Position numbers and translations under genes: made by a program
Shown: positions 8,246 through 17,305 of the stretch, in pieces
Numbering within the stretch: position 1 is the first letter of the stretch
Layout: the number at the start of each line of letters is the position of its first letter
The notes under the pieces: model-generated
Told to the model about the DNA's origin: nothing
Databases searched by the model: none
Seen by the model: the letters and a program-made list of their open reading frames with translations, nothing else
DNA from: Pseudomonas sp. SCB32
GTDB lineage: Bacteria; Pseudomonadota; Gammaproteobacteria; Pseudomonadales; Pseudomonadaceae
Length of the DNA: 64,000 nt
NCBI RefSeq assembly: GCF_009189165.1
Contig: NZ_CP045118.1
Coordinates: forward strand, 3,844,001 to 3,908,000
Reading direction: 5' to 3'

Positions 8246-9430
8246 CTAGGCCCGTTCCTCGTCCAGGGCCTGTTGCAGCAGATACTCCAGGTCTTCGAGA
8301 CTGCTTGGGCGCGGATTGGTCTGGCGCGCCGGGTCGCCCAGGGCCTTGCGCGCAATGGCCGGAATGTCGTCGCAGCGCAGGCCGAGGGCGGCCAGGGACA
8401 CCGGAATGCCAAGGCTGTCCAGCCGCGCACAGATCGCCCGCTGGAAGCTCTCGAAGTCCTCGTCCGCCAGGCCCATGGCGCGACATACCGGCCCCAGGCG
8501 CGACTCGATGGCCTCACGATTGAAGCGCAGTACCCTGGGCAGGATCACGGCGTTGGTCAGGCCGTGATGGCTGTCGTAGGTGGCACCGACCATGTGGCTG
8601 AGGGCGTGGACCAGGCCCAGGCCCTTGAGGAAGGCGACCCCGGCCAGGCACGAGCCGACCAGCATGCGCCCGCGCGCATCCAGGTCGTCGCCCTGCTCCA
8701 CCGCCCGTTCCAATGAACCCCAGAGCAGCTCCAGCGCCTGCAGCGCGGCGCCATCGCAGAGCGGGTTGAAGGTCGGTACGAAGTAGGCTTCCAGGGCATG
8801 GATGACCGCATCCAGGCCGGTCCATGCCGTCAGTCGCGCCGGCAGGCTGAGGGTCAGCTCGGGGTCGAGGATCACCGCCTGGGGCCGCGCCAGCGGGTGC
8901 CAGACGCAGCCCTTGATGGCGCGCTCGCTGTCGGTGAGCATCGCCGTGCTCTCGGTCTCGGCGCCGGTGCCGGCGGTGGTCGGGATGCAGATCACCGGCG
9001 GGAAGTCGCTGGCGACGCAGCCCTCGGGCACCGGCTTGTCGAAATCGAACGCCCACAGTGGCAGGCGCGTCTGCCGGGCCACCAGGGCCACGGCCTTGCC
9101 GCCGTCCAGGCCACTGCCACCGCCCAGGGCGATGATGCCGTCGGCACGCCACTCACGGAATGCCGCGGCGCCTTCGAGCACGGCGCTGTCGCTGGGGTTG
9201 GGCTCAATGTCGCCGAACAGCCCGCAGGCCAGGCCGGCGTCGTTCAGCAGGTCCTGCAGCTCGGCCACGAAAGGCAGGCGCAGCGAGCCCTGGTCGGTCA
9301 CGATCAGCGGCCGGGAGATGCGATACCGACGGCACAGCTCGACCAGTGCAGTGCGCGCGCCGGGGCCGTACTCGATGGGCAGTGGCAGGCTCCAGCTCTG
9401 CCGCGACAAGGGGGAAAGGTTGGCAATCAC
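8246..9430 (-). CDS. Iron-containing alcohol dehydrogenase
   Basis: A 394-residue group III Fe-ADH. The N-terminal nucleotide-binding half contains the glycine-rich ALGGGSGLDGGKA. The IPTTAGTGAETESTA block is typical. Metal ligands fall in LDAVIHALEAY and in GLVHALSHMVGA ... HHGLTNAV. The enzyme would oxidise a small alcohol with NAD. The start is GTG at 9430 with GAAGG upstream. It lies 12 bases after the aldehyde dehydrogenase stop, so the two act in sequence: alcohol to aldehyde, then aldehyde to acid. The substrate may be an amino alcohol given the PuuC-like partner, but this is inference. Confidence 0.9.
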   Translation of the reverse strand: MIANLSPLSRQSWSLPLPIEYGPGARTALVELCRRYRISRPLIVTDQGSLRLPFVAELQDLLNDAGLACGLFGDIEPNPSDSAVLEGAAAFREWRADGIIALGGGSGLDGGKAVALVARQTRLPLWAFDFDKPVPEGCVASDFPPVICIPTTAGTGAETESTAMLTDSERAIKGCVWHPLARPQAVILDPELTLSLPARLTAWTGLDAVIHALEAYFVPTFNPLCDGAALQALELLWGSLERAVEQGDDLDARGRMLVGSCLAGVAFLKGLGLVHALSHMVGATYDSHHGLTNAVILPRVLRFNREAIESRLGPVCRAMGLADEDFESFQRAICARLDSLGIPVSLAALGLRCDDIPAIARKALGDPARQTNPRPSSLEDLEYLLQQALDEERA

Positions 9431-9442
9431 GGTAATGCACCT

Positions 9443-10933
9443 TCAGCAACGGATGATGGTCGACTTGAGTTCGCTGTACTTGTCCAGGGCGTGCACGGAG
9501 TTGTCGCGGCCGTTGCCGGACTCCTTGAAGCCGCCGAACGGGAAGTTCATGTCGAGCAGCTCGTCGTAGCAGTTCACCCACACGGTGCCGGCCCGTAGTC
9601 GTCGCGAGGCGCGGCGGATGGCGCCGAGGTCGGCCGACCAGAAGGCCGCCGCCAGACCGAACTCGCTGGTATTGGCGAGGGCAATGGCTTGGTCCAGATC
9701 GTCGAATTCGATGACGCTCAGCACCGGCCCGAAGATCTCCTCGCGGGCGATGCGCGAGCTGGCGTCGGCGGCGAAGACGGTCGGTTGCAGATAGTGGCCA
9801 CCGGGGACCGTCGCGCTGTCCTCGCCGCCCAGCAGCAGGCGCGCTTCACCCTTGCCCAGCTCGATGTACTGCCGCACCCGCTGGTACTGGGCCGCATCGA
9901 TCAGGCTGCCGGTGACGCTGGCCGGGTCCAGCGGGTCGCCGGGCAGGTAGGCTCGGGCGGCCTCCAGCAACTCGACGGTAAAGGCCTCGGCGATGCTGCG
10001 TTGCACCAGCAACCGCGAGCCTGCGCTGCACACCTGGCCCATGTTGCTGAACACCGCGGCCGCCGCCGCTTGAGCGGCGCGACGCAGGTCCGGGCAGTCG
10101 GCCATGACGATGTTCGCGGACTTGCCGCCCAGCTCCAGCCAGACGCGCTTGAGGTTGCTGTCCGCCGCATTGCGGCTGATCTGCCGGCCGACCGCGCCGG
10201 AGCCGGTGAAGGCCAGGCAGTCGATCTGCGGGTGCAGGCTGAGCAGGCGACCGGTTTCGCCGTCGCCCGGCACTACGTTGAACACGCCGTCGGGAATTCC
10301 CGCTGCGCGCGCCAGGCCGGCGATGCGCAAGGCGCTCAGCGGGCTCTTCTCCGAGGGCTTGAGGATCAGGCTGTTGCCGGCGGCCAGGGCCGGGGCGAGC
10401 TTCCAGGTCGCCATCAGCAGCGGGTAGTTCCAGGGCACTATCGCCGCCACCACGCCGACCGGCTCGCGCGTCACCGTGCCGAGGAACTGTGGGTCGCAAG
10501 CGGGGACTTCCCCGCCAACCTTGTCGACCAGTTCGGCGAACCACTCCAGGCAGTAGATGGAACTGGGAATGTCGACAGCCGTGGTATCGGCGATGGGCTT
10601 GCCGGTGTCCAGGGTCTCCAGCAGGGCCAACTCCTCGGCGTGCTGGCTCATCAGCGCGGCCCAACGCAACAGAACGGCCTTGCGCTGGCGCGGCGCCAGG
10701 TCGGCCCAGTCACCGTTCTCGAATGCCCCGCAGGCGGCACCCACAGCGCGTTCTACGTCGGCCCCACGGCATAATGCGACCTGCGCCAGTTCGCGGCCAT
10801 CGATCGGGCTGCGTACGAGAAAAGTCTCGCCATCGCTGGCATCCACATAGGCGCCGGCGATGAAGGCTCGCGCCTCCACTGTCAGGTCCCGGCTCTTTCC
10901 ACGCCAATAGGCGGCATCTCTGAGTTGCGACAT
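9443..10933 (-). CDS. Aldehyde dehydrogenase, PuuC/KauB-like
   Basis: A 496-residue NAD-dependent aldehyde dehydrogenase. The catalytic residues are Glu267 (LELGGKSA) and Cys302 (NMGQVCSAG), with the EEIFGPVL block near the C-terminus. Overall it resembles PuuC/KauB enzymes acting on gamma-glutamyl-aminobutyraldehyde and related omega-aminoaldehydes (shared LETLDTGKPI, VREPVGV-type, and NGRD...HALDKYSELK ending). I chose the ATG at 10933 because GAGGGG lies 6 bases upstream; the ATG at 10939 abuts that site. It is the first gene of the TetR-controlled operon. Confidence 0.9.
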   Translation of the reverse strand: MSQLRDAAYWRGKSRDLTVEARAFIAGAYVDASDGETFLVRSPIDGRELAQVALCRGADVERAVGAACGAFENGDWADLAPRQRKAVLLRWAALMSQHAEELALLETLDTGKPIADTTAVDIPSSIYCLEWFAELVDKVGGEVPACDPQFLGTVTREPVGVVAAIVPWNYPLLMATWKLAPALAAGNSLILKPSEKSPLSALRIAGLARAAGIPDGVFNVVPGDGETGRLLSLHPQIDCLAFTGSGAVGRQISRNAADSNLKRVWLELGGKSANIVMADCPDLRRAAQAAAAAVFSNMGQVCSAGSRLLVQRSIAEAFTVELLEAARAYLPGDPLDPASVTGSLIDAAQYQRVRQYIELGKGEARLLLGGEDSATVPGGHYLQPTVFAADASSRIAREEIFGPVLSVIEFDDLDQAIALANTSEFGLAAAFWSADLGAIRRASRRLRAGTVWVNCYDELLDMNFPFGGFKESGNGRDNSVHALDKYSELKSTIIRC

Positions 10934-10980
10934 GCGCATCCCCTCATGTTGTTCTTGTTAAGGCTGGGCGATCCTAGGCA

Positions 10981-11035
10981 ATACTGAAAATTCATTCAAT
11001 AGCGAAACAGCAACATACTGAATATATTTTCAATA
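10981..11035. promoter_or_regulatory. Tandem operator candidate upstream of the aldehyde dehydrogenase operon
   Basis: Two related 21-base elements occur at 10981-11001 and 11015-11035. Both start ATACTGAA and end TTCAATA, and each is an imperfect palindrome of the TGAA-n-TTCA type seen for TetR/BetI operators. They lie 48-100 bases before the start codon in an AT-rich patch. The rest of the gap to 11446 shows no gene. Confidence 0.6.
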
Positions 11036-11446
11036 AAGCAGACATGAAGAAGACATGAAGGCCAGGGAAGATGCGCCATAGGGCGCCTTGCCCGGCCGAA
11101 CGGCAGGCGACGAGTGGCAGGTAAGGGAATCGACCAGGGGCCTCATCAGGAACGAGCATCAATTGACGCCAGCGTCCGGGCCGGACGGGCATGGGGAACG
11201 CAGGCGGGAAGCCTCGGCTACCCGCGGCCGTTGATCGTCTCTCCTGGCCTTTTTCCAGACCGGACGTTGATGCAGACTTACGGTCTTCGCGGGTGTCCGG
11301 TAGATTGACCCTGGTACCGAGACTGCGCTGACAGGACTCGCCCTGAGTGCTTGAGCCTGCGCGCGGCACACTCTGTCCCCACTCATGGCATGTCCGAACG
11401 CCGGCGTCCGTCGATCACCTGCCGGGCGTCCTAACGGAGGCAAACG

Positions 11447-12109
11447 ATGACACGGGTTCGCGTTGACGGCTTCACCCTCTCCCTCGACGGCTACGCAGCG
11501 GGTCCGGATCAGGACATCGACAATCCACTTGGCGTTGGCGGGACGGAACTGCACCAGTGGCTGGTGCCGACACGCACGTTCCAGCGGTCCTTGTTCGGCA
11601 AGGACGAGGGTACGACCGGAATCGATGACGATTTCGCCGCCCGCGGCTTTCAGAATGTCGGAGCCTGGATCCTGGGGCGGAACATGTTCGGCCCCATTCG
11701 CGGGGACTGGCCGGACACGAGCTGGAAAGGCTGGTGGGGCGACAATCCGCCGTATCACGCTCCAGTCTTCGTCCTGACCCATCACCCTCGCCCGTCCATC
11801 GAGATGGACGGCGGCACCACGTTCCACTTCGTCACCGGGGGCATTCGCGAGGCGCTCGACCGCGCCCGCGAGGCGGCAGCCGGAAAGGACGTGCGGATCG
11901 GCGGCGGGCCGGCCACCCTCCGGCAGTACCTGCGGGAGGGCCTCATCGATGAACTGCACATCGCCATCTCGCCGGTCCTGCTCGGCCGGGGCGAATCGCT
12001 GTTCGCAGGACTTGATCTGCGGGCCCTGGGATATGAGTGCGTGGAATCCATCGCCTCGGAAAAAGCCACGCATGTCATCCTGCGCCGCCGGGGACACTCG
12101 GGCGCCTGA
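11447..12109 (+). CDS. Dihydrofolate-reductase-family protein (RibD C-terminal-like)
   Basis: A 220-residue protein of the DHFR-like family (RibD C-terminal fold). It starts TRVRVDGFTLSLDGYAAGP, a typical first strand, and contains ILGRNMFGPIRGDW and later IGGGPATLRQYLREGLIDELHIAISPVLLGRGESLF, which are the usual NADPH-binding and dimer-core blocks. It is probably a cytoplasmic reductase of unknown substrate. ACGGAGG precedes the start. It is convergent with the LysR gene, 16 bases apart. Confidence 0.85.
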   Translation: MTRVRVDGFTLSLDGYAAGPDQDIDNPLGVGGTELHQWLVPTRTFQRSLFGKDEGTTGIDDDFAARGFQNVGAWILGRNMFGPIRGDWPDTSWKGWWGDNPPYHAPVFVLTHHPRPSIEMDGGTTFHFVTGGIREALDRAREAAAGKDVRIGGGPATLRQYLREGLIDELHIAISPVLLGRGESLFAGLDLRALGYECVESIASEKATHVILRRRGHSGA

Positions 12110-12125
12110 GCGACCGACGCCCCGT

Positions 12126-13025
12126 CTAGCGGGGTACGCTCCCCTCCTCCATCAGGTAGTTCACCAGCTGCCGCGCGTGGGAAGAGAGGGCGTCCCAGCT
12201 GGGCACGCAGATGCGCAGCTCACGAGTTGCCCAGGCATCTTCCAGCGGTACCACCGACACCGGCAGCTCCTGCGCCAGCCGTGTCGCAGCCGCCTCCGGC
12301 AGCATGGCCACCCCCGCCTTCTGCGCGACCAGTTGGGCAATGGCATCGAAACCGGGCGCACGCACACGCACCTTCAGGGGCATCGCGTTGCGCACGGCCA
12401 TCGCCTCGACAAAGCGCTGCATGGCGCGCTCGGCGGGCAGGCAGACGAAGGGAAAGCCGAGCGCATCGCGCAGGCTGGGGAGGCGCTGGCTGGCCAGCGG
12501 ATGATCCTGCGGCACCAGCAGTACCAGCTTGTCCTGGCGGAACGGCAGCGACAGCAGGCCCGCCGTAGGCAGATTGCCGTCGTAGACACCGATGTCGATT
12601 GCGCCGTCCTGGACGGCGCGCAGTACATCCTTGCTGTTCTGCTCGATCAGTTGCAGGTCCACCTCCGGATAGTCCGCCAGAAAGGGCCCCAGCGCGGTGG
12701 GCAGGAAGGTGCTGTTGGCGACGGTCGAGGCGGCCAGGCGCAAGGTGATGCGCCGCTCCCCGCCCAGCTCCTGCAAGGTGTCCTTGAGCTGCCGCGCCTC
12801 TTTCAATACCCGTTGGCTGGCCTCCAGCACCAGACGGCCGGCTGGGGTCAGCGTCATGCCATCGCTGTGCCGGGCGAACAGGGAAAGCCCGCAGCGCTCT
12901 TCGAACAGCCGCAGGCGATTGCTTGCCGCCGACACCGCCACGGGAACCGACGCCGCCGCCTTGCTCAGACTGCCGGTGCTGGCAATGGCGACGATCAGGC
13001 GCAGGTCGGCAAGATCAAAATGCAT
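12126..13025 (-). CDS. LysR-family transcription regulator
   Basis: A 299-residue LTTR. The N-terminal helix-turn-helix covers residues 1-60 (LRLIVAIASTGSLSKAAASVPVAVSAASNRLR in outline), and the periplasmic-binding-protein-like effector domain follows (LRLAASTVANSTFLP on). It is divergent from the EamA transporter gene with a 105-base gap that carries palindromic LysR-type sites, so it probably controls that transporter. Effector unknown. Confidence 0.9.
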   Translation of the reverse strand: MHFDLADLRLIVAIASTGSLSKAAASVPVAVSAASNRLRLFEERCGLSLFARHSDGMTLTPAGRLVLEASQRVLKEARQLKDTLQELGGERRITLRLAASTVANSTFLPTALGPFLADYPEVDLQLIEQNSKDVLRAVQDGAIDIGVYDGNLPTAGLLSLPFRQDKLVLLVPQDHPLASQRLPSLRDALGFPFVCLPAERAMQRFVEAMAVRNAMPLKVRVRAPGFDAIAQLVAQKAGVAMLPEAAATRLAQELPVSVVPLEDAWATRELRICVPSWDALSSHARQLVNYLMEEGSVPR

Positions 13026-13040
13026 TCAGCGTTCTCCAGA

Positions 13041-13066
13041 AGTGAAAGCCACGTTCACTAAAGTGA
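13041..13066. promoter_or_regulatory. Palindromic LysR-type operator
   Basis: AGTGAA (13041-13046) and TTCACT (13054-13059) form a perfect inverted repeat around 7 bases. TCACT-AA-AGTGA (13055-13066) overlaps it. The sites lie between divergent lysR and eamA genes. A TAGAAT just before 13100 may be the -10 of eamA. Confidence 0.6.
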
Positions 13067-13130
13067 GATTCTAGCGGCACGGCCTTCTCTCTAGAATAAA
13101 ACCCATCTCCTGCCTCTGCCCCGTGCCGCC

Positions 13131-14105
13131 ATGAACACTCCGACCTCCCTCTACCAACGCAGCCTGAGCAACGGCGTGTTGTTCGCCGTGCTGTCCGCCA
13201 CTGGCTTCAGCCTCAAGGCGGTCTTCGTGAAACTGTCCTATGCCGCCGCGCCGGTGGATGCGGTGACGGTGCTGGCCATCCGCATGGGCCTGGCGCTGCC
13301 GCTGTTCCTCTGGTTGATCTGGTTCAGCAAGGGACCGCAGCAGTCTCGGCTTTCGCTGGCCGACGGTGCACGCATCCTGTTGCTCGGCCTGGTCGGCTAC
13401 TACCTGTCCAGCCTGTTCGACTTCTACGGCTTGCAATACATCAGTGCGGGCCTTGAGCGGTTGATCCTCTTCACCTACCCGACGCTGGTCCTGCTGCTGC
13501 AGATGGCCGTGACCCGCGAGCGACCGGGCTCTCGTACCCTGGCGGCGATGGGCCTGTGCTACTTCGGCCTGGGCATCGCCCTAGTGCACGACATCCGGGT
13601 GGAGGGCAGCAACGGCCAGATCATGCTGGGCGCCGCCTGGGTGTTCGCCAGTGCCGTGACCTACGCGCTGTATTACATGGGCACGGCGGCGGTGGTGCGG
13701 CGCGTCGGCTCGATGCGCCTGGCCGGGTTGGCCGGCGGCGCCTCGTCGGTGATGGTGCTGATCCACTACGCGGTGACCGGCGACCTGCAGCACCTGGCGG
13801 CGCTGCCGAATGCGGTGTGGATCTACGGAGCGCTGATGGCGCTGGTCTCCACCGTGCTGCCGATCTACTGGATGGCGCTGGCCATCCAGCGCATGGGCGC
13901 GACCCACGCGGCGGCGTTCGGCAACCTGGGGCCGGTGCTGACCGTCTTCGCCTCGTGGGCGCTGCTGAACGAAGCGATTTCGGTGTACCAGATGGCGGGT
14001 TTGGCGCTGGTACTCTTCGGTGTCTCCAGACTGTCCGCCGGCAAGGCGGCGCAACCCCAGGCCGCGCCGGAACAACCCTCGCAGGGACGCCAGGCCGCGA
14101 ACTGA
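13131..14105 (+). CDS. EamA/DMT-family transporter
   Basis: A 324-residue inner-membrane protein with ten hydrophobic segments arranged as two EamA repeats. The first begins GVLFAVLSATGFSLKAVFVKLSYA; the second begins near LGAAWVFASAVTYALYYMG. Drug/metabolite transporters of this kind usually export amino acids or small metabolites. The C-terminal tail is short and rich in Gln and Pro. It is divergent from the LysR gene, which is the likely regulator. Substrate unknown. Confidence 0.87.
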   Translation: MNTPTSLYQRSLSNGVLFAVLSATGFSLKAVFVKLSYAAAPVDAVTVLAIRMGLALPLFLWLIWFSKGPQQSRLSLADGARILLLGLVGYYLSSLFDFYGLQYISAGLERLILFTYPTLVLLLQMAVTRERPGSRTLAAMGLCYFGLGIALVHDIRVEGSNGQIMLGAAWVFASAVTYALYYMGTAAVVRRVGSMRLAGLAGGASSVMVLIHYAVTGDLQHLAALPNAVWIYGALMALVSTVLPIYWMALAIQRMGATHAAAFGNLGPVLTVFASWALLNEAISVYQMAGLALVLFGVSRLSAGKAAQPQAAPEQPSQGRQAAN

Positions 14106-14183
14106 TTGCATCGGGCAGGCCGCCATGCACCCCGCCCGCTATCCGGTCTATGCTGGCGGGGTCTCGAACCAGACTCCCCTGCC

Positions 14184-14741
14184 ATGACCTCGCCGCCGCT
14201 GCACCACACACCACTGGGTCCCATGCTCAAACGCTGGCGTCTGCTGCACCGCGTGAAGCAGAGCCATGCGGCCGACATGTTCCGGGTCAGCCAGTCCACC
14301 ATCTCGCGCTGGGAAGCCCGCGCGCAGGAGGCCGAGCCGGAGCAGCGCGCCCGGATCGAGGCGCTGCTCAAGGCCCGCCTCGACAGCGCAGCGGACCACG
14401 CCCTGGCTCGCCTCGTGGCCTGCAGTTCGCAGCCCGTCCACCTGGTCTGCGACCTGACACACCGCCTGCTCGCCTGCTCAGCGTCACGGGCTGCGGAGTT
14501 CAGCGTTCCCGTCGCCGGGCTGATGGGGCGCTCGCTCTGGCCACTCGCGACCGAGGAAATTGCCGCTCAGGAATCGACGCTGGACTCGCTGGGCTGGCGC
14601 GAAGGCATTGCGGCGCCGGCGCTGGAATTCGCCACCGGTACCAATGGCTCGCTGCTGGTGCCGATCCACCAGAGCCAGTGCCGCTGGACGCGCCTCACGC
14701 TGTCGGACGGCTCGACGGCTCGCCTGGTCGAGACACTCTGA
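14184..14741 (+). CDS. XRE-type helix-turn-helix protein
   Basis: A 185-residue protein whose N-terminal 60 residues form a Cro/CI-type helix-turn-helix (LKRWRLLHRVKQSHAADMF, then VSQSTISRWE). The remainder (from about residue 75) may be a small ligand or PAS-like domain, because VCDLTHRLLACSASRAAEF looks like a PAS-type opening; this is weak. I chose the ATG at 14184; longer in-frame starts lie in low-complexity sequence. It is 78 bases after the EamA gene on the same strand. Function unknown. Confidence 0.75.
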   Translation: MTSPPLHHTPLGPMLKRWRLLHRVKQSHAADMFRVSQSTISRWEARAQEAEPEQRARIEALLKARLDSAADHALARLVACSSQPVHLVCDLTHRLLACSASRAAEFSVPVAGLMGRSLWPLATEEIAAQESTLDSLGWREGIAAPALEFATGTNGSLLVPIHQSQCRWTRLTLSDGSTARLVETL

Positions 14742-14763
14742 GCGCAAGCCGCGGCGCCTGGAA

Positions 14764-14795
14764 GTCGTCACGCAAATTTGTCGTCACGCATATTT
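14764..14795 (+). repeat. 16-base tandem repeat upstream of the HD-domain gene
   Basis: GTCGTCACGCAAATTT (14764-14779) is followed at once by GTCGTCACGCATATTT, one mismatch. The pair lies 70-101 bases before the HD gene start and may be a regulator-binding site. Confidence 0.5.
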
Positions 14796-14864
14796 GATGC
14801 GTGGACAGCCACCAAAGCCCGGGTAGAGGATGGCCGCCCCGACGATTCACAAGAGGCCATCGCC

Positions 14865-15431
14865 ATGCGCGACCAGGGTATCCACGACAAGCTCGCCTTT
14901 CTTCGCCAAGCCGAAAAGCTCAAGAGCGTGCTGCGCAGCGCCCACACCTCCACCGGCCGGCGCGAAAGCACCGCCGAACACAGCTGGCGCCTGGCCCTGC
15001 TGGCCATGGTGTTCGCCGAAGACCTGGGTGACCTCGACCTGTGCAAGGTGCTGCAGCTGTGCCTCATCCACGACCTAGGGGAAGCGCTGAGCGGCGACGT
15101 GCCGGCCGTCGACGTCCAGGCCCATGGCAACAAGGGAGACAGCGAGCGGCAGGACCTGCTCTGCATGACCTCGCCACTCGCAGCGCCCCTGCGCGAGCGG
15201 ATCCTTTCCCTCTACGACGAGTACGAGGCCGCCGCAACTGCCGAAGCGCAGGCGGTGAAGGCGCTGGACAAACTCGAAACCATCCTGCAGCACACCCAGG
15301 GACAGAACCCGCCCGACTTTAACTACGAATTCAACCTCGGCTACGGCCGCCGCTACACCGACGCCACGCCATTTCTCGCCTCGCTGCGCGAGGTTCTCGA
15401 TGACGAGACGCGCAAGCGCGCAGCCGGGTAG
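14865..15431 (+). CDS. HD-domain phosphohydrolase, YfbR-like
   Basis: A 188-residue HD-superfamily protein. The metal ligands are His39 (TAEHSW), His-Asp at about 69-70 (LIHDLGEA) and a later Asp in the ALDKLETILQ helix. This pattern fits the YfbR/YGK1 group of 5'-deoxynucleotidases, which remove phosphate from nucleoside monophosphates. AGAGG lies 9 bases before the ATG at 14865; an in-frame ATG at 14778 would add residues without family similarity. Cytoplasmic. No operon partner. Confidence 0.82.
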   Translation: MRDQGIHDKLAFLRQAEKLKSVLRSAHTSTGRRESTAEHSWRLALLAMVFAEDLGDLDLCKVLQLCLIHDLGEALSGDVPAVDVQAHGNKGDSERQDLLCMTSPLAAPLRERILSLYDEYEAAATAEAQAVKALDKLETILQHTQGQNPPDFNYEFNLGYGRRYTDATPFLASLREVLDDETRKRAAG

Positions 15432-15582
15432 CACGATTCCGCATCAGATGCCGCCAGGCAGGTACGGCAAAAATTCGCCACGCCTCGACAGCAAGCCCAC
15501 GACCTGGGATGCGAACACTCAGGACGGGGGGCACACAGCCCGCCCGACGAACCTCGCCGGTACCTGAAGATCACCGGCTGTC

Positions 15583-15643
15583 GGCTTTGGGTCAGAGGCT
15601 GCCGTTAGCCCGCGGCAACTATCGGCCAGAAGCGGACGTTGGC
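15583..15643. repeat. Intergenic repeat element, fullest copy
   Basis: It contains GCTTTGGGTCAGAGGCTGCC at the left and CGGCCAGAAGCGGACGTTGG at the right. Partial relatives occur at 18632-18660, 44634-44665 and 58716-58740, always outside genes. The rest of the 15432-15737 gap has no gene. Confidence 0.55.
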
Positions 15644-15737
15644 GCAATTGGAAATCATCGCCAGGCATCAGGGTCAACACCAGGGCCTCTATCAGGCCCG
15701 CCCCCCTGCCCCTTTCTCGTGATCTCACCTTCAGAAC

Positions 15738-15780
15738 TTGCCTCATATCTGAAGATTCGTATATTCGTTATTTCATATGT
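15738..15780 (+). promoter_or_regulatory. Promoter and candidate ArsR operator
   Basis: TTGCCT (15738-15743) and TATATT (15760-15765) form -35 and -10 elements with a 16-base spacer. The AT-rich region between and after them carries CATATCTGAA and TTTCATATG, an approximate inverted repeat of the kind bound by ArsR repressors. It is about 100 bases upstream of arsR. Confidence 0.55.
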
Positions 15781-15877
15781 GATCACGAGACATGGCTTCA
15801 ACCATGCGCCCTGTCGCCCACGACTACTTACCAGGGTGATGCGGCGCAGTTGGGTGAATGCCAACGCAGAGGCTGCC

Positions 15878-16234
15878 ATGGCTGACCAGCTAACCCCAAC
15901 CACCGTATTCAAATGCCTGGCCGACGACACCCGCGTACGCCTGATGCTGCTGATCACCCGCGAAGAAGAGTTATGCGTGTGCGAACTGACCTGCGCCCTG
16001 GATGAAAGCCAGCCGAAGATTTCCCGCCACCTTGCGCAATTGCGTACCTGTGGATTGCTGGTGGATCGACGCCAGGGCCAATGGGTGTATTACCGCTTGC
16101 GCCCTGAACTCCCGGACTGGGTGCGTCAAGTGCTGAGTACCGCGCTGGATGCCAACCAGCATTGGCTGGCCCCCGAAACCAAACGCCTGAATGCCATGGG
16201 CGATTGCCCGGAGCGGGCAGCCGCCTGCTGCTGA
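15878..16234 (+). CDS. arsR: ArsR-family metalloregulatory repressor
   Basis: A 118-residue winged-helix repressor. The As(III)/Sb(III) site is [10 protein letters not shown], with Cys33, Cys35 and Cys39, followed by the recognition helix [13 protein letters not shown]. The C-terminus ends in a Cys pair. It senses arsenite and releases the operon promoter. AGAGG lies just before the ATG at 15878. It is the first gene of arsR-gapdh-arsJ, with a 52-base gap to the next gene. Confidence 0.93.
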   Translation: MADQLTPTTVFKCLADDTRVRLMLLITREEELCVCELTCALDESQPKISRHLAQLRTCGLLVDRRQGQWVYYRLRPELPDWVRQVLSTALDANQHWLAPETKRLNAMGDCPERAAACC

Positions 16235-16286
16235 GCAACTGCCAGCGGCACCTCCTTTCTCTCAACGAACATCCGAGAGCACCAAC

Positions 16287-17291
16287 ATGAGCATCAAAAT
16301 CGGAATCAACGGTTTCGGTCGTATCGGTCGCCTGGCGCTGCGTGCTGCCTGGGACTGGCCGGAATTCGAGTTTGTCAGGATCAATGACCCGGCCGGCGAT
16401 GCCGAAACCCACGCGCACCTGATCAACTTCGATTCGGTGCACGGCCGCTGGCACTACGAAGCCAGCGCGGACGGCAATTCGGTGATCATCGGTGGCAAGC
16501 GCATCGAGGTCACCGCCAACAAAAGCATCGGCGACACCGACTGGTCGGACTGCGATCTGGTCATCGAGGCCAGCGGCAAGATGAAGACGGTTGCCGTGCT
16601 CCAGGCCTACCTCGACCAAGGGGTGAAGCGGGTCGTGGTCAGTGCGCCGGTCAAGGAAACAGGAGCGCTGAACGTCGTGATGGGTGTCAATCAGCACCTG
16701 TTCGACCCTGCGCAGCATCGCATCATCACGGCGGCCTCCTGCACAACCAACTGCCTGGCTCCGGTGGTGAAGGTGATCCACGAGAATCTTGGCATCCGCC
16801 ACGGCTCGATCACCACCATCCACGACCTGACCAATACGCAGAGCATCCTCGATCAGCCGCACAAGGACCTGCGCCGTGCCCGCGCCTCCGGCATGAGCCT
16901 CATCCCGACCACCACCGGTTCGGCAACCGCCATTGCGGAAATCTTCCCTGAGCTGCGGGGGCGTCTGAATGGCCATGCTGTCCGCGTTCCGCTGGCCAAC
17001 GCCTCGCTGACCGATTGCGTGTTCGAGGTCGAGCGGGAAACCAACGTGGATGAGGTCAACCAGTTGCTCAAGCGCGCGGCCGAAAACGAACTGAAGGACA
17101 TCCTCGGCTACGAGGAGCGCCCCCTGGTCTCCATCGACTACCGCACCGATCCGCGCTCGTCGATCATCGACGCGCTGTCGACCATGGTGGTCAATGGCAC
17201 CCAGGTGAAGCTCTATGCCTGGTACGACAACGAATGGGGCTACGCCAACCGCACCGTGGAACTGGCGAAGCTGGTCGGCCTGGCCGGTTGA
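16287..17291 (+). CDS. ArsJ-associated glyceraldehyde-3-phosphate dehydrogenase
   Basis: A 334-residue GAPDH. It has the NAD-binding [16 protein letters not shown] start and catalytic Cys152 in [10 protein letters not shown], with [16 protein letters not shown] at the C-terminus. In arsJ operons this enzyme uses arsenate in place of phosphate and makes 1-arseno-3-phosphoglycerate, the substrate of ArsJ. That role is established for the family and is supported here by the position between arsR and arsJ. It is not the housekeeping GAPDH by context. Confidence 0.93.
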   Translation: MSIKIGINGFGRIGRLALRAAWDWPEFEFVRINDPAGDAETHAHLINFDSVHGRWHYEASADGNSVIIGGKRIEVTANKSIGDTDWSDCDLVIEASGKMKTVAVLQAYLDQGVKRVVVSAPVKETGALNVVMGVNQHLFDPAQHRIITAASCTTNCLAPVVKVIHENLGIRHGSITTIHDLTNTQSILDQPHKDLRRARASGMSLIPTTTGSATAIAEIFPELRGRLNGHAVRVPLANASLTDCVFEVERETNVDEVNQLLKRAAENELKDILGYEERPLVSIDYRTDPRSSIIDALSTMVVNGTQVKLYAWYDNEWGYANRTVELAKLVGLAG

Positions 17292-17305
17292 GAGAGCAGC
17301 ACAGG

